A stretch of DNA of 10,641 bases from Candidatus Njordarchaeota archaeon (GCA_029856055.1 JAHQWF010000030.1:1-10641); one strand, 5' to 3'; counted from the first letter of the stretch, positions 1 to 7,547 are shown. Made by a program: numbers and translations. Notes: generated by a model from the sequence alone, not told the origin.

Positions 1-1563
1 ATGCTATTGCTTGTCCTATCAAGTAATCTATTGCAAATGTTTATCACATGGGAAATGGTTGGTTTATGCAGCTGGGCACTAATAAGTTTCTGGTATAAAT
101 CAAAAGCGCCTAGCCCAGATCCCAGATTTAAGACTGAAGGAGAATACAATGCTCATTGCGGCTTAAAAGCATTATTGACTACAAGCTTCGCTGATGCATT
201 TTTCCTAGTCGCTATAGCTCTCGTTGGATATGTAACTGCACTCGCCATGGGCGAACCAACATTTGATTTCATAAAACTTAGTGAGGATCTGAGCTGGGTT
301 AATGAATTAATTAGATTAGGTATTTTGCCCGTTTTCAGCATAATGCTGCTTTCAGGACCTCTAGGAAAAAGCGCTCAGTTCCCGTATCAAGAATGGTTAC
401 CTGAAGCTATGGCTGGTCCAACAACTGTAAGTGCCCTTATTCACGCTGCAACCATGGTTAAAGCTGGTGCATATTTCGTTGGACGATTCTATGTTGTGAT
501 TTATGAGGGCGTCCACCTGTATCATCAAACTCTTCCAGCTGGAATAGATATCTTCTTCCTAATGGCAGCATATATCGGAACTTTCACAGCTTTCTTAGCT
601 GGTACTCAGGGCATGGTGGCAAAAGAGTTAAAGAAAATACTTGCTTACTCGACGATAAGTCAATTAGGCTATATATTTGCAGCATTCGGTATAGCTGGAT
701 TACTAATGTATCAGGAAGCATTCTTAGCGGGATCCTTACACATATTGTCTCACGCCATATTCAAGGCCTTACTATTCCTTTGCGCTGGAGCTATACTTCA
801 TACAGTGCATACTAAGTATGTCTATGAGATGGGTGGCTTAAAGAAATATATGCCCGTAACATTCTATACAATGCTTATAGGTGCTCTCTCGCTGTCTGGG
901 GTGCCGCCTTTTGCTGGATTCTTCAGCAAAGATGCAATTATTCACGTAGCATTTCATAGTCCTGAAACACAAGTATTATTTATAGTCTTAGTAATCACGG
1001 CTATAATTACTGTATTCTATTCATTCAGAATGATAGGTCTAGTATTCTATGGTGAAGAAAGTGATGTTGTCAGAAAATTAAAGGAGGAACACGAGTTGCA
1101 TGACACGCCACTAGTAATGAAAGTACCGTTGATAGCTCTAGCGATAGTCACGATTATTGCTGGATTCTTCTTTGAACCTATCCAGGAAATTCTAGAAGGT
1201 AACAGTATTCACTCAAGCAATTTAGTTGGCTCAACAATAGAGTACCTGTATCATTCATTCATCTCACCATTATTACCGTTGACCCTAGTTGTCATAGTTA
1301 TAGGGTTCTTACCTGCGTACTATGTGTTTATAGCCAGGAAAGCTGATCCAGCTAAAATCATCGAGAACAATATTTTGTTAAGAGGAATCTATAAGTTCCT
1401 CGTTAACAGATGGTACTTCAATGCAATGTACTATAAGATAGTCGATTGCGTAAGAGGTTTCTCTAACCAAATCAGGAAAATACAAACTGGCATCGCAAAT
1501 ATCAATGTGCTTTACATGGTGCTAGCTTTGCTCACAGCACTCATATTATTAATATTTATGTAG
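1..1563 (+). CDS. nuoL: NuoL-type proton/ion-translocating membrane subunit, 5'-truncated by the window edge
   Basis: This is an antiporter-like subunit of a complex I-related membrane complex (Nuo/Fpo/Mrp/hydrogenase superfamily) that moves H+ or Na+ through the membrane. The 520 visible residues are almost all hydrophobic helices. Family landmarks seen are WE (E18 of the visible part, the TM5 glutamate), GKSAQFPYQEWLPEAMAGP (K123, TM7), SALIHAATMVKAG (K154), HILSHAIFK (H247, H251, K255) and GVPPFAGFFSKD. In E. coli NuoL the equivalent glutamate is near residue 144, so about 125 N-terminal residues lie before the window and the ATG at position 1 is internal. The Lys in MVKAG is more like MrpA or FpoL than bacterial NuoL, which usually has Thr there. 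The C-terminus keeps the NuoL-like extension (NRWYFNAMYYK) and a last helix. The next gene follows after 13 bp, so the two are probably cotranscribed. The family is certain; the parent complex (NADH/F420H2/ferredoxin dehydrogenase or hydrogenase) cannot be decided from this window. Confidence 0.92.
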   Translation: MLLLVLSSNLLQMFITWEMVGLCSWALISFWYKSKAPSPDPRFKTEGEYNAHCGLKALLTTSFADAFFLVAIALVGYVTALAMGEPTFDFIKLSEDLSWVNELIRLGILPVFSIMLLSGPLGKSAQFPYQEWLPEAMAGPTTVSALIHAATMVKAGAYFVGRFYVVIYEGVHLYHQTLPAGIDIFFLMAAYIGTFTAFLAGTQGMVAKELKKILAYSTISQLGYIFAAFGIAGLLMYQEAFLAGSLHILSHAIFKALLFLCAGAILHTVHTKYVYEMGGLKKYMPVTFYTMLIGALSLSGVPPFAGFFSKDAIIHVAFHSPETQVLFIVLVITAIITVFYSFRMIGLVFYGEESDVVRKLKEEHELHDTPLVMKVPLIALAIVTIIAGFFFEPIQEILEGNSIHSSNLVGSTIEYLYHSFISPLLPLTLVVIVIGFLPAYYVFIARKADPAKIIENNILLRGIYKFLVNRWYFNAMYYKIVDCVRGFSNQIRKIQTGIANINVLYMVLALLTALILLIFM

Positions 1564-1576
1564 GGGGTGTTTTGAA

Positions 1577-3136
1577 GTGTTGAGCTTTCAATTAATTCCT
1601 GAGCTATATGGCTTCCTTCCAATTATCTTGCCCATAGCATCAGCAATAATAATAGCAATTATTGGTAAATTTACAGAGAGTAAGGAATTACTTGGTACGA
1701 TCAATTCATTAATGATACTTATTGCTACATACTTCGCTACAGAGAACTTCGTAACTATACTTAATACTGGTGTACCTATTGTTGCTAGCTACGATGCGTT
1801 TTTACCACCGATAGGTTCATGTTTAGAGATCGATCTATTATCGGCTTTCTTCGCAATGCTATTCACATTTATTGGTTTATGTGTATCGATCTATAGTATT
1901 GGATATATGGAGAGAGAAGAGATCCGTAATTACTTTATGTTGCTGTCGATTCTAGTAGCTAGCTTGGTTGGAGTTGTTTACGCCGGTGATTTCTTCACAT
2001 TATTTGTGTTCTATGAAATGCTTGGTGTTTCAGCTTACATATTAGTAGCTTTCTATAAGAATGAGGAAGCTATAGAGGCAGCTGTTAAATATTTCATAAT
2101 GGGTGCTGCTGGAAGCGCATTAATATTATATGGCCTAGCTCTAACATATGGTTTAACTGGAACTCTAAACATGGCTTTAGTAATGAAAATCATGAGTAAT
2201 GCTCAGCTAAGCTATGAATTGTATCCAATTTTAATACTATTCCTCATAGGATTCGGTGTCAAAGCTGCTATATTCCCAATGCATAGTTGGCTACCAGATG
2301 CTCACCCAGCTGCGCCAAGCGGTATTAGTGCAATGCTGTCTGGAGTTGTCATAAAAGCGGGATTATATGCTATGTTTAGAACACTGTTTATACTGTTTTA
2401 TGGCAAAAATGCTTTACAGGGATATTTTTGGGATTTGCACATCTCATTGATTTTTGCAGTAATAGCTGTACTTACAGTTACTATCCCAAACTTTATAGCA
2501 CTTGTTCAGAGAGATATAAAGAGAACTCTAGCGTATTCTAGCATTTACAATATGGGAATAGTTTTTGCTGGTATAGCTGTTGGAACAAAACTAGCTATTG
2601 CAGCGGCATTGTTCCATATACTGAATCATGCAGTAGCTAAGGCACTACTATTCATGAACTCGGGCGCATTTATAACTGAGGCTAAAACCAGAGGGATAAG
2701 TGAGCTACGTGGCATAGGCAAGAAAATGCCGGTATCTGGATTAACTTTTGTAACTGGTAGTTTATCTCTAGCTGGGTTACCGCCTTTAGCTGGATTTTAC
2801 AGTAAATTCCTCGTAATTTGGGCTGCTTTATTAGCGATCTTCGATGGAAATATTGTTGGCTATATTATAGCAATAGCTTTAGCTGTAAATGCAGTTGTGT
2901 CTCTTGGTTATTATTTTGGTGCTTTAGTGAGAAATATATGGTTCGTCTCAGAGCATTCGGAGAAAGTGAAGGATGCTAAAGAATTCTCGAGAACCATTGT
3001 TATAAGTGAGATCCTTCTCGTGATTGTCATAATACTAGTAAGTTTTCTACCATTCTTCATCATGGATATCTTCACTAAAATAGTTGAATCATTGCTAAAT
3101 ACGAATGCGTATATTAGCGCTGTTGTATCTTCTTAA
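1577..3136 (+). CDS. NuoN/NuoM/MrpD-like proton- or sodium-translocating membrane subunit
   Basis: This 519-residue polytopic protein is a second antiporter-like subunit of the same complex. Landmarks are the TM5 glutamate in VFYEMLG (E147), the TM7 lysine in FGVKAAIFPMHSWLPDAH (K229), a TM8 lysine in GVVIKAGLY (K260), HILNHAVAK (H347, K355) and GLPPLAGFYSK. PDAHPAAPS followed by SAMLSGVVIKAGLY resembles MrpD and hydrogenase MbhH/HyfB subunits more than bacterial NuoM (PDAHTEAPT), so an Mrp/Mbh-like module is possible; NuoN is the usual default label. The start is GTG, chosen because GGGGGTG at 1563-1569 is a good ribosome binding site 7 nt upstream and overlaps the previous stop. It is the last gene of its operon: a 164-bp gap with pyrimidine-rich DNA and a new promoter follows. 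The superfamily is certain; the exact subunit name is not. Confidence 0.87.
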   Translation: MLSFQLIPELYGFLPIILPIASAIIIAIIGKFTESKELLGTINSLMILIATYFATENFVTILNTGVPIVASYDAFLPPIGSCLEIDLLSAFFAMLFTFIGLCVSIYSIGYMEREEIRNYFMLLSILVASLVGVVYAGDFFTLFVFYEMLGVSAYILVAFYKNEEAIEAAVKYFIMGAAGSALILYGLALTYGLTGTLNMALVMKIMSNAQLSYELYPILILFLIGFGVKAAIFPMHSWLPDAHPAAPSGISAMLSGVVIKAGLYAMFRTLFILFYGKNALQGYFWDLHISLIFAVIAVLTVTIPNFIALVQRDIKRTLAYSSIYNMGIVFAGIAVGTKLAIAAALFHILNHAVAKALLFMNSGAFITEAKTRGISELRGIGKKMPVSGLTFVTGSLSLAGLPPLAGFYSKFLVIWAALLAIFDGNIVGYIIAIALAVNAVVSLGYYFGALVRNIWFVSEHSEKVKDAKEFSRTIVISEILLVIVIILVSFLPFFIMDIFTKIVESLLNTNAYISAVVSS

Positions 3137-3143
3137 GTAATAA

Positions 3144-3168
3144 TTTATTTTTACCTCTTCTTCCTTTG
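3144..3168 (+). terminator. Probable T-rich transcription terminator of the nuo-like operon
   Basis: Just after the stop of the membrane subunit gene the + strand has a strongly pyrimidine-rich tract (TTTATTTTTACCTC, then TTCTTCCTTT), with a second T-rich run at 3199-3212. Archaeal RNA polymerase commonly terminates at such U-rich tracts without a hairpin. No stable stem was found. The rest of the 3137-3244 gap shows only a 10-bp direct repeat TTAAGTAATA (3133-3142 and 3189-3198), probably chance in AT-rich DNA. Confidence 0.4.
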
Positions 3169-3244
3169 AATTATATTCTTAAATGCTGTTAAGTAATATT
3201 TTTAACTCTTTTAATCGCAAAATAACATACTTGAATCCAGATGC

Positions 3245-3300
3245 ATTTATATAAGGGAGCTATTTTCAAAGATAACTAATAACGCTTGTAGGTGAGATTT
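3245..3300 (+). promoter_or_regulatory. Promoter and ribosome binding site of the Clp1-type kinase gene
   Basis: ATTTATATAA at 3245-3254 is a clear archaeal TATA-box candidate; transcription would start about 25 nt downstream, near 3275-3280. AGGTGAG at 3290-3296 is a good match to the 3' end of archaeal 16S rRNA and sits 4 nt before ATG 3301. That ATG is not in frame with the kinase ORF (see the CDS entry), which makes this site decisive for interpreting the gene's 5' end. Confidence 0.6.
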
Positions 3301-4588
3301 ATGGAGTTAAAGCTTGGTGAAAAGAAGTGGCTTTTTCGTAGCTGGTGAACTCTTAATCAAAGTTATAAGAGGAGAAGTGGAATTATTTGGCGCAAAGTAC
3401 AGTAGTGGGAGCGAGATATATATCCCAAAGCATAGAGCAGCGCCATTGCTATCTTTGAGCGAATCAATAATTGATCTCAATTTCGGAGAAGATGGTTTTA
3501 TAGCTGAAAGCGCTCTGGATCTAGTACCAAGTGACTGGGTTAGTCTATATGAATTATTGAAAAACAAGAGTAATGGATATACCGTAATGGCAATAGGTAA
3601 TGTCGATACAGGAAAAACTGGATTAATAACTTTCCTGGCAAATAAATTATTCTCAGATAAAAAGCAAGTTGGTATCGTGGATGCTGATACAGGACAAAGT
3701 GATATAGGTCCCCCAGCAACAATCGGTCTCGGCACATTAGATAAACCAATTACTCATTTATCAGAAGCAAAATTAATAGATGCATTCTTCGTAGGTAACG
3801 TTACACCAGCGGGAGTAATAGATAGATCCATAACAGGTACTTATCGAATGGTAAAACGAGGTAAGAGCTTAGGTTATGATATAATACTAGTTGATACAAC
3901 AGGTTGGGTTAGTGATAGATGGGGTCGGGAGCTAAAAATTATGAAATATCTCACGATAGAACCAGATTTAGTAGTATTTATAGAGAAATATAAGGATGAA
4001 TTAGTCCATCTTAAGAGATCATTAATCGGTTTGGGTGCAAACATTTTAGAGGTTTCTTCTCCACCTAGACTAAGAATAAGGTCAAGGGAGGAACGTAGAA
4101 GCATCAGATTTAGTTTGTTTCAAAAAGAGGTCGAGGATGCTAGGGAAGTAGTTATCTCGCTCGATTCAGTAGGGATTAATTATGGATTCTTGGGTACAGG
4201 AGTCAATCCTTCTGAAGAGACAATCGATGTATTAACTAATATAATTGGTCCTGATCTACCTTATATAGAGGAGAGTGAGGATGCATTATTATTGTTAACT
4301 GATAGCAAGCTCCCGTCTTCAGTGATTAATTCGCTAAAACTAATGCTTGGTAAGAGAGAAATTATCAATATTACTAAAGAAGATATAAGACATCTGCTAG
4401 TATGTTTAACGGATAAGGAGGGGCGTTACTTAGGTTTAGGAATACTACTTGAATTCGATCAATCATCTAGGAAACTGCTAATATTTACAAATGCTAATTT
4501 GGAGAGAGTAAGCAACATACAATTTGGGCACATAAAAGTTAATTTAAACGGTGTTGAAGAGGGCAAATTTAATCCATGGTTAATTTAG
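3301..4588 (+). CDS. Clp1/Grc3-type polynucleotide (RNA) 5'-kinase, apparent 5' frameshift
   Basis: This is a P-loop kinase of the Clp1/Grc3 family, which in archaea phosphorylates 5'-OH RNA ends using NTP. In the 424-residue frame starting at TTG 3314, visible motifs are the Walker A loop GNVDTGKT (residues 95-102), VDADTGQSDIGPP (122-134, Walker B and base-contact region), GNVTPAG (161-167), LVDTTGWV (192-199) and an arginine-rich lid RSREERRSIR (256-265). An N-terminal beta domain and a C-terminal domain flank the kinase core, the normal three-part layout. The best-signalled start, ATG 3301 with AGGTGAG before it, encodes MELKLGEKKWLF and then stops at 3346-3348. Removing one T from the T5 run at 3332-3336 would join it smoothly to VAGELLIKV, which resembles the family's N-terminus better. 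If there is no frameshift, the start would be TTG 3314 or GTG 3317, with GGAG at 3303-3306 as ribosome site. The stop directly abuts the stop of the convergent dcd-like gene. Confidence 0.85.
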
Positions 4589-5161
4589 TCAGATATTTTC
4601 TTTTATGAATTTAATTTCTTTTGGCAGGTCAATTCTGCTTTGAATACCAAAACTACCTACAGAAGAATAAGAGTGAACCTTAGTAGTTCTCAGAAATAAT
4701 AGTTGAGCAATCAACATGCCTCTTTTTAACTTGATGGGAACAGAATTTCTATTGCTTACCTCAAGTACTACATAACCTTTATGCCCCGGATGCAAGATAT
4801 GAGCGGCCTCGACCTCCAATCCAATTCTAGCTAAGCTAGATTTACCAGAAATCAAAACTAACAGATCGTTAGGGACTTCTATCCACTCGGCGCTCCTAGC
4901 TAAAACGAATTGATGTGGTTGAAGAAAAATCTCGTTAGCAAATATCCTATTTGCCCTTACATTTAACTTTTCTGGATCTATTATTGGAGTATAGTGAGGT
5001 TCAACAAATACAAATTCAGGTGCTAAGCTTATATCGTATGTTACTTCGCCTAACGATTCTTCATAAAAAGGCTTAATTACGAGGTCCTTATTAAGTCTAT
5101 CTAATATCTCATTCTGAGATAAGACAGGAATCATTCCGAAAGCCTCTAGAGATTGATGCAT
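4589..5161 (-). CDS. dcd: dCTP deaminase / dUTPase-family protein with an atypical active-site segment
   Basis: This 190-residue protein belongs to the trimeric Dcd/dUTPase fold family. Dcd converts dCTP to dUTP, and the archaeal bifunctional form goes on to dUMP. The signature GKSSLARIGL (106-115) is intact, with the Ser and Arg equivalent to E. coli S111 and R115, and the catalytic glutamate is present in VVLEVSN (E134, equivalent to E138). However the conserved Asp of the DPG motif is His here (AHILHPGHKG, H124), and the C-terminal end (SVGSFGIQSRID) lacks the usual glutamines before SRI. It could be an active Dcd, a divergent DCD-DUT or a paralogue with a changed role. ATG 5161 is used here, but ATG 5134 (residue 10, MIPVLSQNEIL) matches usual Dcd starts better and has GAGG 8 nt upstream. 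A TATA-like TTAAATAT at 5181-5188 would give a transcript starting close to 5160. It lies 34 bp behind the membrane protein gene on the same strand. Confidence 0.85.
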   Translation of the reverse strand: MHQSLEAFGMIPVLSQNEILDRLNKDLVIKPFYEESLGEVTYDISLAPEFVFVEPHYTPIIDPEKLNVRANRIFANEIFLQPHQFVLARSAEWIEVPNDLLVLISGKSSLARIGLEVEAAHILHPGHKGYVVLEVSNRNSVPIKLKRGMLIAQLLFLRTTKVHSYSSVGSFGIQSRIDLPKEIKFIKENI

Positions 5162-5180
5162 TAAGTAAATCCTATTTTCA

Positions 5181-5188
5181 ATATTTAA
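5181..5188 (-). promoter_or_regulatory. TATA-box candidate for the dcd-like gene
   Basis: Read on the - strand this is TTAAATAT, within the 34-bp gap between the membrane protein gene and the dcd-like gene. The predicted transcription start is about 25 nt downstream, close to 5160. That would make ATG 5161 leaderless, or give ATG 5134 a short leader containing GAGG. AT-rich context makes the call weak. Confidence 0.35.
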
Positions 5189-5195
5189 CGATTTT

Positions 5196-5981
5196 TTATT
5201 TTTTCAATATGCATGATTTTTCAGTAATGATAGCTTCAACATCTTGCTCCCTTAGCAAGTATATTATCAGGGATATTAAGACATACTTATTGATCCTTAC
5301 TTTCTCTAGGATATCATCAAAATATACTCTATGGCTTCTTAAGCAGTAATTTGTGATTATCGAGACTAATCTATCGTATTTGGCAGGATTATTGATAACT
5401 TTTCTAGTTTTATAGGAAGTAATAAGAAACATAAAACCTATCAAGATTATCTCTAGTTCTAAGGCGAACAATGCTAAAAGAGCTCCTATGTAGAACGATA
5501 ATTTATTTTCGGAGGTAGCTAGCCACAGTAATCGTGTAGAAATGAGAAATCTAGCTAATACCTCCAGAGCAAAAGCAGATATAATTAGATCTCTTACGGA
5601 ATAGATACTACTCACATAAAAATTAATTAGTGAGTAACTCATAATAATAAAGCATACTAAGAAAGTTATCTCCGAAGCACGTAACATAATGTTCTTGGAA
5701 TTACCAATAAATAAATTTCTAAATATTTTAGATGAGTATGATTTAAGTATTTGTCCGAAAGAACTAAGCAAAATGAAATAAGTCAGAAAATAGTTATGTA
5801 GATTTTCTAGAAGAACTTGGTAATCGAATAAAATAACAGATAATAAGTAAAGATAGATTGGTGCTAAAAACATGAGAATCAAACCAATAATTATTAGTAA
5901 TTTACTATTATAGATAAAATGCTCATTGAGAAGGGAGGGAGGCAAATCATAGAAATGGTTCACTTTATCACCAATAAACAC
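5196..5981 (-). CDS. Unrecognised membrane protein with possible C-terminal winged-helix domain
   Basis: I do not recognise the family. The 261-residue product has about five hydrophobic segments (roughly residues 28-52, 62-80, 104-123, 131-150 and 161-188). The fourth carries charged residues (E140, R144, R150). A basic stretch KTRK (191-194) follows the last segment and suggests a cytosolic C-terminus. Residues about 203-261 look like a small winged helix: a helix (DRLVSIITNYCL), a second helix (FDDILEKV), a third amphipathic helix (NKYVLISLIIYLLRE) and a beta-like end (VEAIITEKSCILKK). This would fit a membrane-anchored DNA-binding or sensor protein, but that is inference from the helix pattern. 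The start is GTG; GTG at 5963 (residue 7), just after GGTGAT, is an alternative. It is divergent from the metallophosphoesterase gene with 21 bp between starts and precedes the dcd-like gene by 34 bp. Confidence 0.72.
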   Translation of the reverse strand: MFIGDKVNHFYDLPPSLLNEHFIYNSKLLIIIGLILMFLAPIYLYLLSVILFDYQVLLENLHNYFLTYFILLSSFGQILKSYSSKIFRNLFIGNSKNIMLRASEITFLVCFIIMSYSLINFYVSSIYSVRDLIISAFALEVLARFLISTRLLWLATSENKLSFYIGALLALFALELEIILIGFMFLITSYKTRKVINNPAKYDRLVSIITNYCLRSHRVYFDDILEKVRINKYVLISLIIYLLREQDVEAIITEKSCILKK

Positions 5982-6002
5982 TAATCTAGCGAGGGTTGAA
6001 CA

Positions 6003-6779
6003 ATGGTATTTGCATTAGCGCTATCAGATATACATGATAACATTATAGCTTTTAAAACAATTCTTGATAACGTGAGATCATATGATTTCATAATAATGGG
6101 TGGAGACATATGCGAGTTTAACTGCATTGAATTTGCGCGAATTTTCAGGAATCTAGAAGTACCCATAATAATCACTCATGGAAACCATGATTGTGTCCCT
6201 AGTTTTGAGGTCCTTAATAAGAAGCTAGATAACTTCTACTACATCAAAAACAATTACATCACTATAGATATTAATGGAACCACACTAAATATTGGGGGTC
6301 TAGGAGGGGTCTTTTCTCCCAAGCGCAGTGACATGCATCATTTTGCCTCGAGAGATATAATTAAGCTAGCGAACAAGTTATTGCAGGATGGTGTTAAACT
6401 AGACCTGTTGATTACTCATGAGTGCGCAAAGAATTGCTCTGATATAATTCCTCACATACGGAAGAGAGGTGGCAAGTCCGAATTATATCTTCTACATATA
6501 GTGAGTGACCCTAAGATACATATCTGTGGGCATATGCATACACCTTGGGTGGAGAGGTTTAGAGAAACAATGTGTATAAATCCAGGATATGGTTTCGCGG
6601 GGTTAGGTGCAGTAATAGATATTAATAGTAGAAAAGCGAAATTATTCCAAGTTAAACTAAAATTTAATTTAATCAACGAGCATAGAGTCATTTACTCTTA
6701 TAATTGGGTTAGGAACGTTAAGAGAAGCTATTTTAGAATATTAAGAAGCGAAGCAAATAGATTAAGGTTATTAGAATGA
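6003..6779 (+). CDS. Calcineurin-like metallophosphoesterase
   Basis: This 258-residue protein has all five dimetal phosphoesterase motifs in order: D9-x-H11 (LSDIHDN), GGD (33-35), GNHD (60-63), H139 in LLITHE and GHMH (176-179). It should bind two divalent metals and hydrolyse a phosphomono- or diester in the cytosol; the substrate cannot be told. No signal peptide or membrane segment is seen. The final 30 residues or so are rich in Arg and Lys (VRNVKRSYFRILRSEANR), an extension beyond the catalytic fold that might contact nucleic acid or a partner. The start is ATG with GAGGG at 5991-5995, 7 nt upstream. Its stop overlaps the start of the next gene (ATGA at 6776-6779), so the two are translationally coupled and probably act together. 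No clear TATA box was found; its promoter must lie inside the divergent membrane protein gene. Confidence 0.87.
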   Translation: MVFALALSDIHDNIIAFKTILDNVRSYDFIIMGGDICEFNCIEFARIFRNLEVPIIITHGNHDCVPSFEVLNKKLDNFYYIKNNYITIDINGTTLNIGGLGGVFSPKRSDMHHFASRDIIKLANKLLQDGVKLDLLITHECAKNCSDIIPHIRKRGGKSELYLLHIVSDPKIHICGHMHTPWVERFRETMCINPGYGFAGLGAVIDINSRKAKLFQVKLKFNLINEHRVIYSYNWVRNVKRSYFRILRSEANRLRLLE

Positions 6780-7399
6780 TAAAACGTGCCTTCAAACTTA
6801 AGAATCAGATTGAATTCGATAAAATAGATGTAAACATCTTGCAAAGAGATATAATTGATTATGGAACCTACATAGTTATGGATAAAGATACTCTAGCTCT
6901 CCAGATAATTACTCATATCGCTGGAAGAAAAGAATATGTAATTTTAATACCGGGGAGGAATTCTTTCATCATACTAAATATTAGTGAAAAAAGCAGAGAT
7001 GTTTTATTAAAAGCGCTTAAAAAGATAGGTGAGAAAATACCTATAAGTAACGAAGCGCTCAAAGAAATACGAGCCATCATGGACATATATCTTTTCATAG
7101 ATACATTCGATAAAGGTATTATAAAAAGCAAGGTAAAGGATATAATCGAAAAAAACATAGAAGTTCTAAGTAAACTAGATAAAAGGCTTCTAAAAAATCT
7201 TTTGCCATGTATAAGCGAAAGTATAGTGAATATTGTCTTAGAGGATCTATTTTATAATACAGCTTTCCCCAAAAAAGCCTTAGAGTATTTTGATAAAGAT
7301 GAGCTAAAAAGGATTTTCTTAAATGAGATAATGATTACTGATGCTTATTCATATGCATTAAGGCTCCTTAAGAGTCATCTTAGAGAGTCTTTGAATTAA
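6776..7399 (+). CDS. Hypothetical protein coupled to the metallophosphoesterase
   Basis: I do not recognise this 207-residue protein. The ATG overlaps the TGA of the metallophosphoesterase gene by the classic ATGA arrangement, which supports the start and a shared function. The first ~75 residues look like a mixed beta region (TYIVMDKDTLALQIITH, then EYVILIPGRNSFIILNI). Residues about 80-207 appear all-helical and very Lys/Glu/Leu-rich, with helix-sized units such as SRDVLLKALKKIGEKIP, KSKVKDIIEKNIEVLSKL and KDELKRIFLNEI. It has no membrane segment, signal peptide, Cys pair or catalytic motif that I can name. It could be a structural or adaptor partner of the phosphoesterase. The reading frame is surely coding given its length and coupling. 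Confidence 0.7.
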   Translation: MIKRAFKLKNQIEFDKIDVNILQRDIIDYGTYIVMDKDTLALQIITHIAGRKEYVILIPGRNSFIILNISEKSRDVLLKALKKIGEKIPISNEALKEIRAIMDIYLFIDTFDKGIIKSKVKDIIEKNIEVLSKLDKRLLKNLLPCISESIVNIVLEDLFYNTAFPKKALEYFDKDELKRIFLNEIMITDAYSYALRLLKSHLRESLN

Positions 7400-7488
7400 T
7401 CTAGAGTTATTAAATGATCTTTTAATTAATTCTAATAATCTATTTATTGGTGATTTTAACAAAAAAATTTTAATATCTACTTACACTA

Positions 7489-7510
7489 TACTATTTTTTT
7501 CAAAATATAC
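7489..7510 (+). promoter_or_regulatory. T-run and TATA-like element before the 108-aa gene
   Basis: The 148-bp gap 7400-7547 holds a T-run (7494-7500) that could end transcription of the phosphoesterase operon, followed at once by AAAATATAC (7502-7510), a TATA-box candidate. Transcription would start near 7530, leaving a leader of about 15-20 nt before ATG 7548 with only a weak ribosome site (GAGATG, 7536-7541). The rest of the gap is AT-rich and shows no RNA gene or repeat. Confidence 0.35.
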
Positions 7511-7547
7511 TAAATCGAGAATTTGTGAATGAATGAGATGAAATTTA

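Noticed and set aside
3133..3198. 10-bp direct repeat TTAAGTAATA after the nuo-like operon
   Set aside because: Only two AT-rich copies, one overlapping a stop codon; most likely chance.
3307..4104. - strand open frames opposite the Clp1-type kinase
   Set aside because: The + strand frame carries the Walker A, Walker B and lid motifs; the antisense frames show no recognisable features.
7400..7547. C/D-box RNA or tRNA in the largest gaps
   Set aside because: No paired C (RTGATGA) and D (CTGA) boxes and no tRNA T-loop sequence (GTTCRANNC) were found in this or the other gaps.
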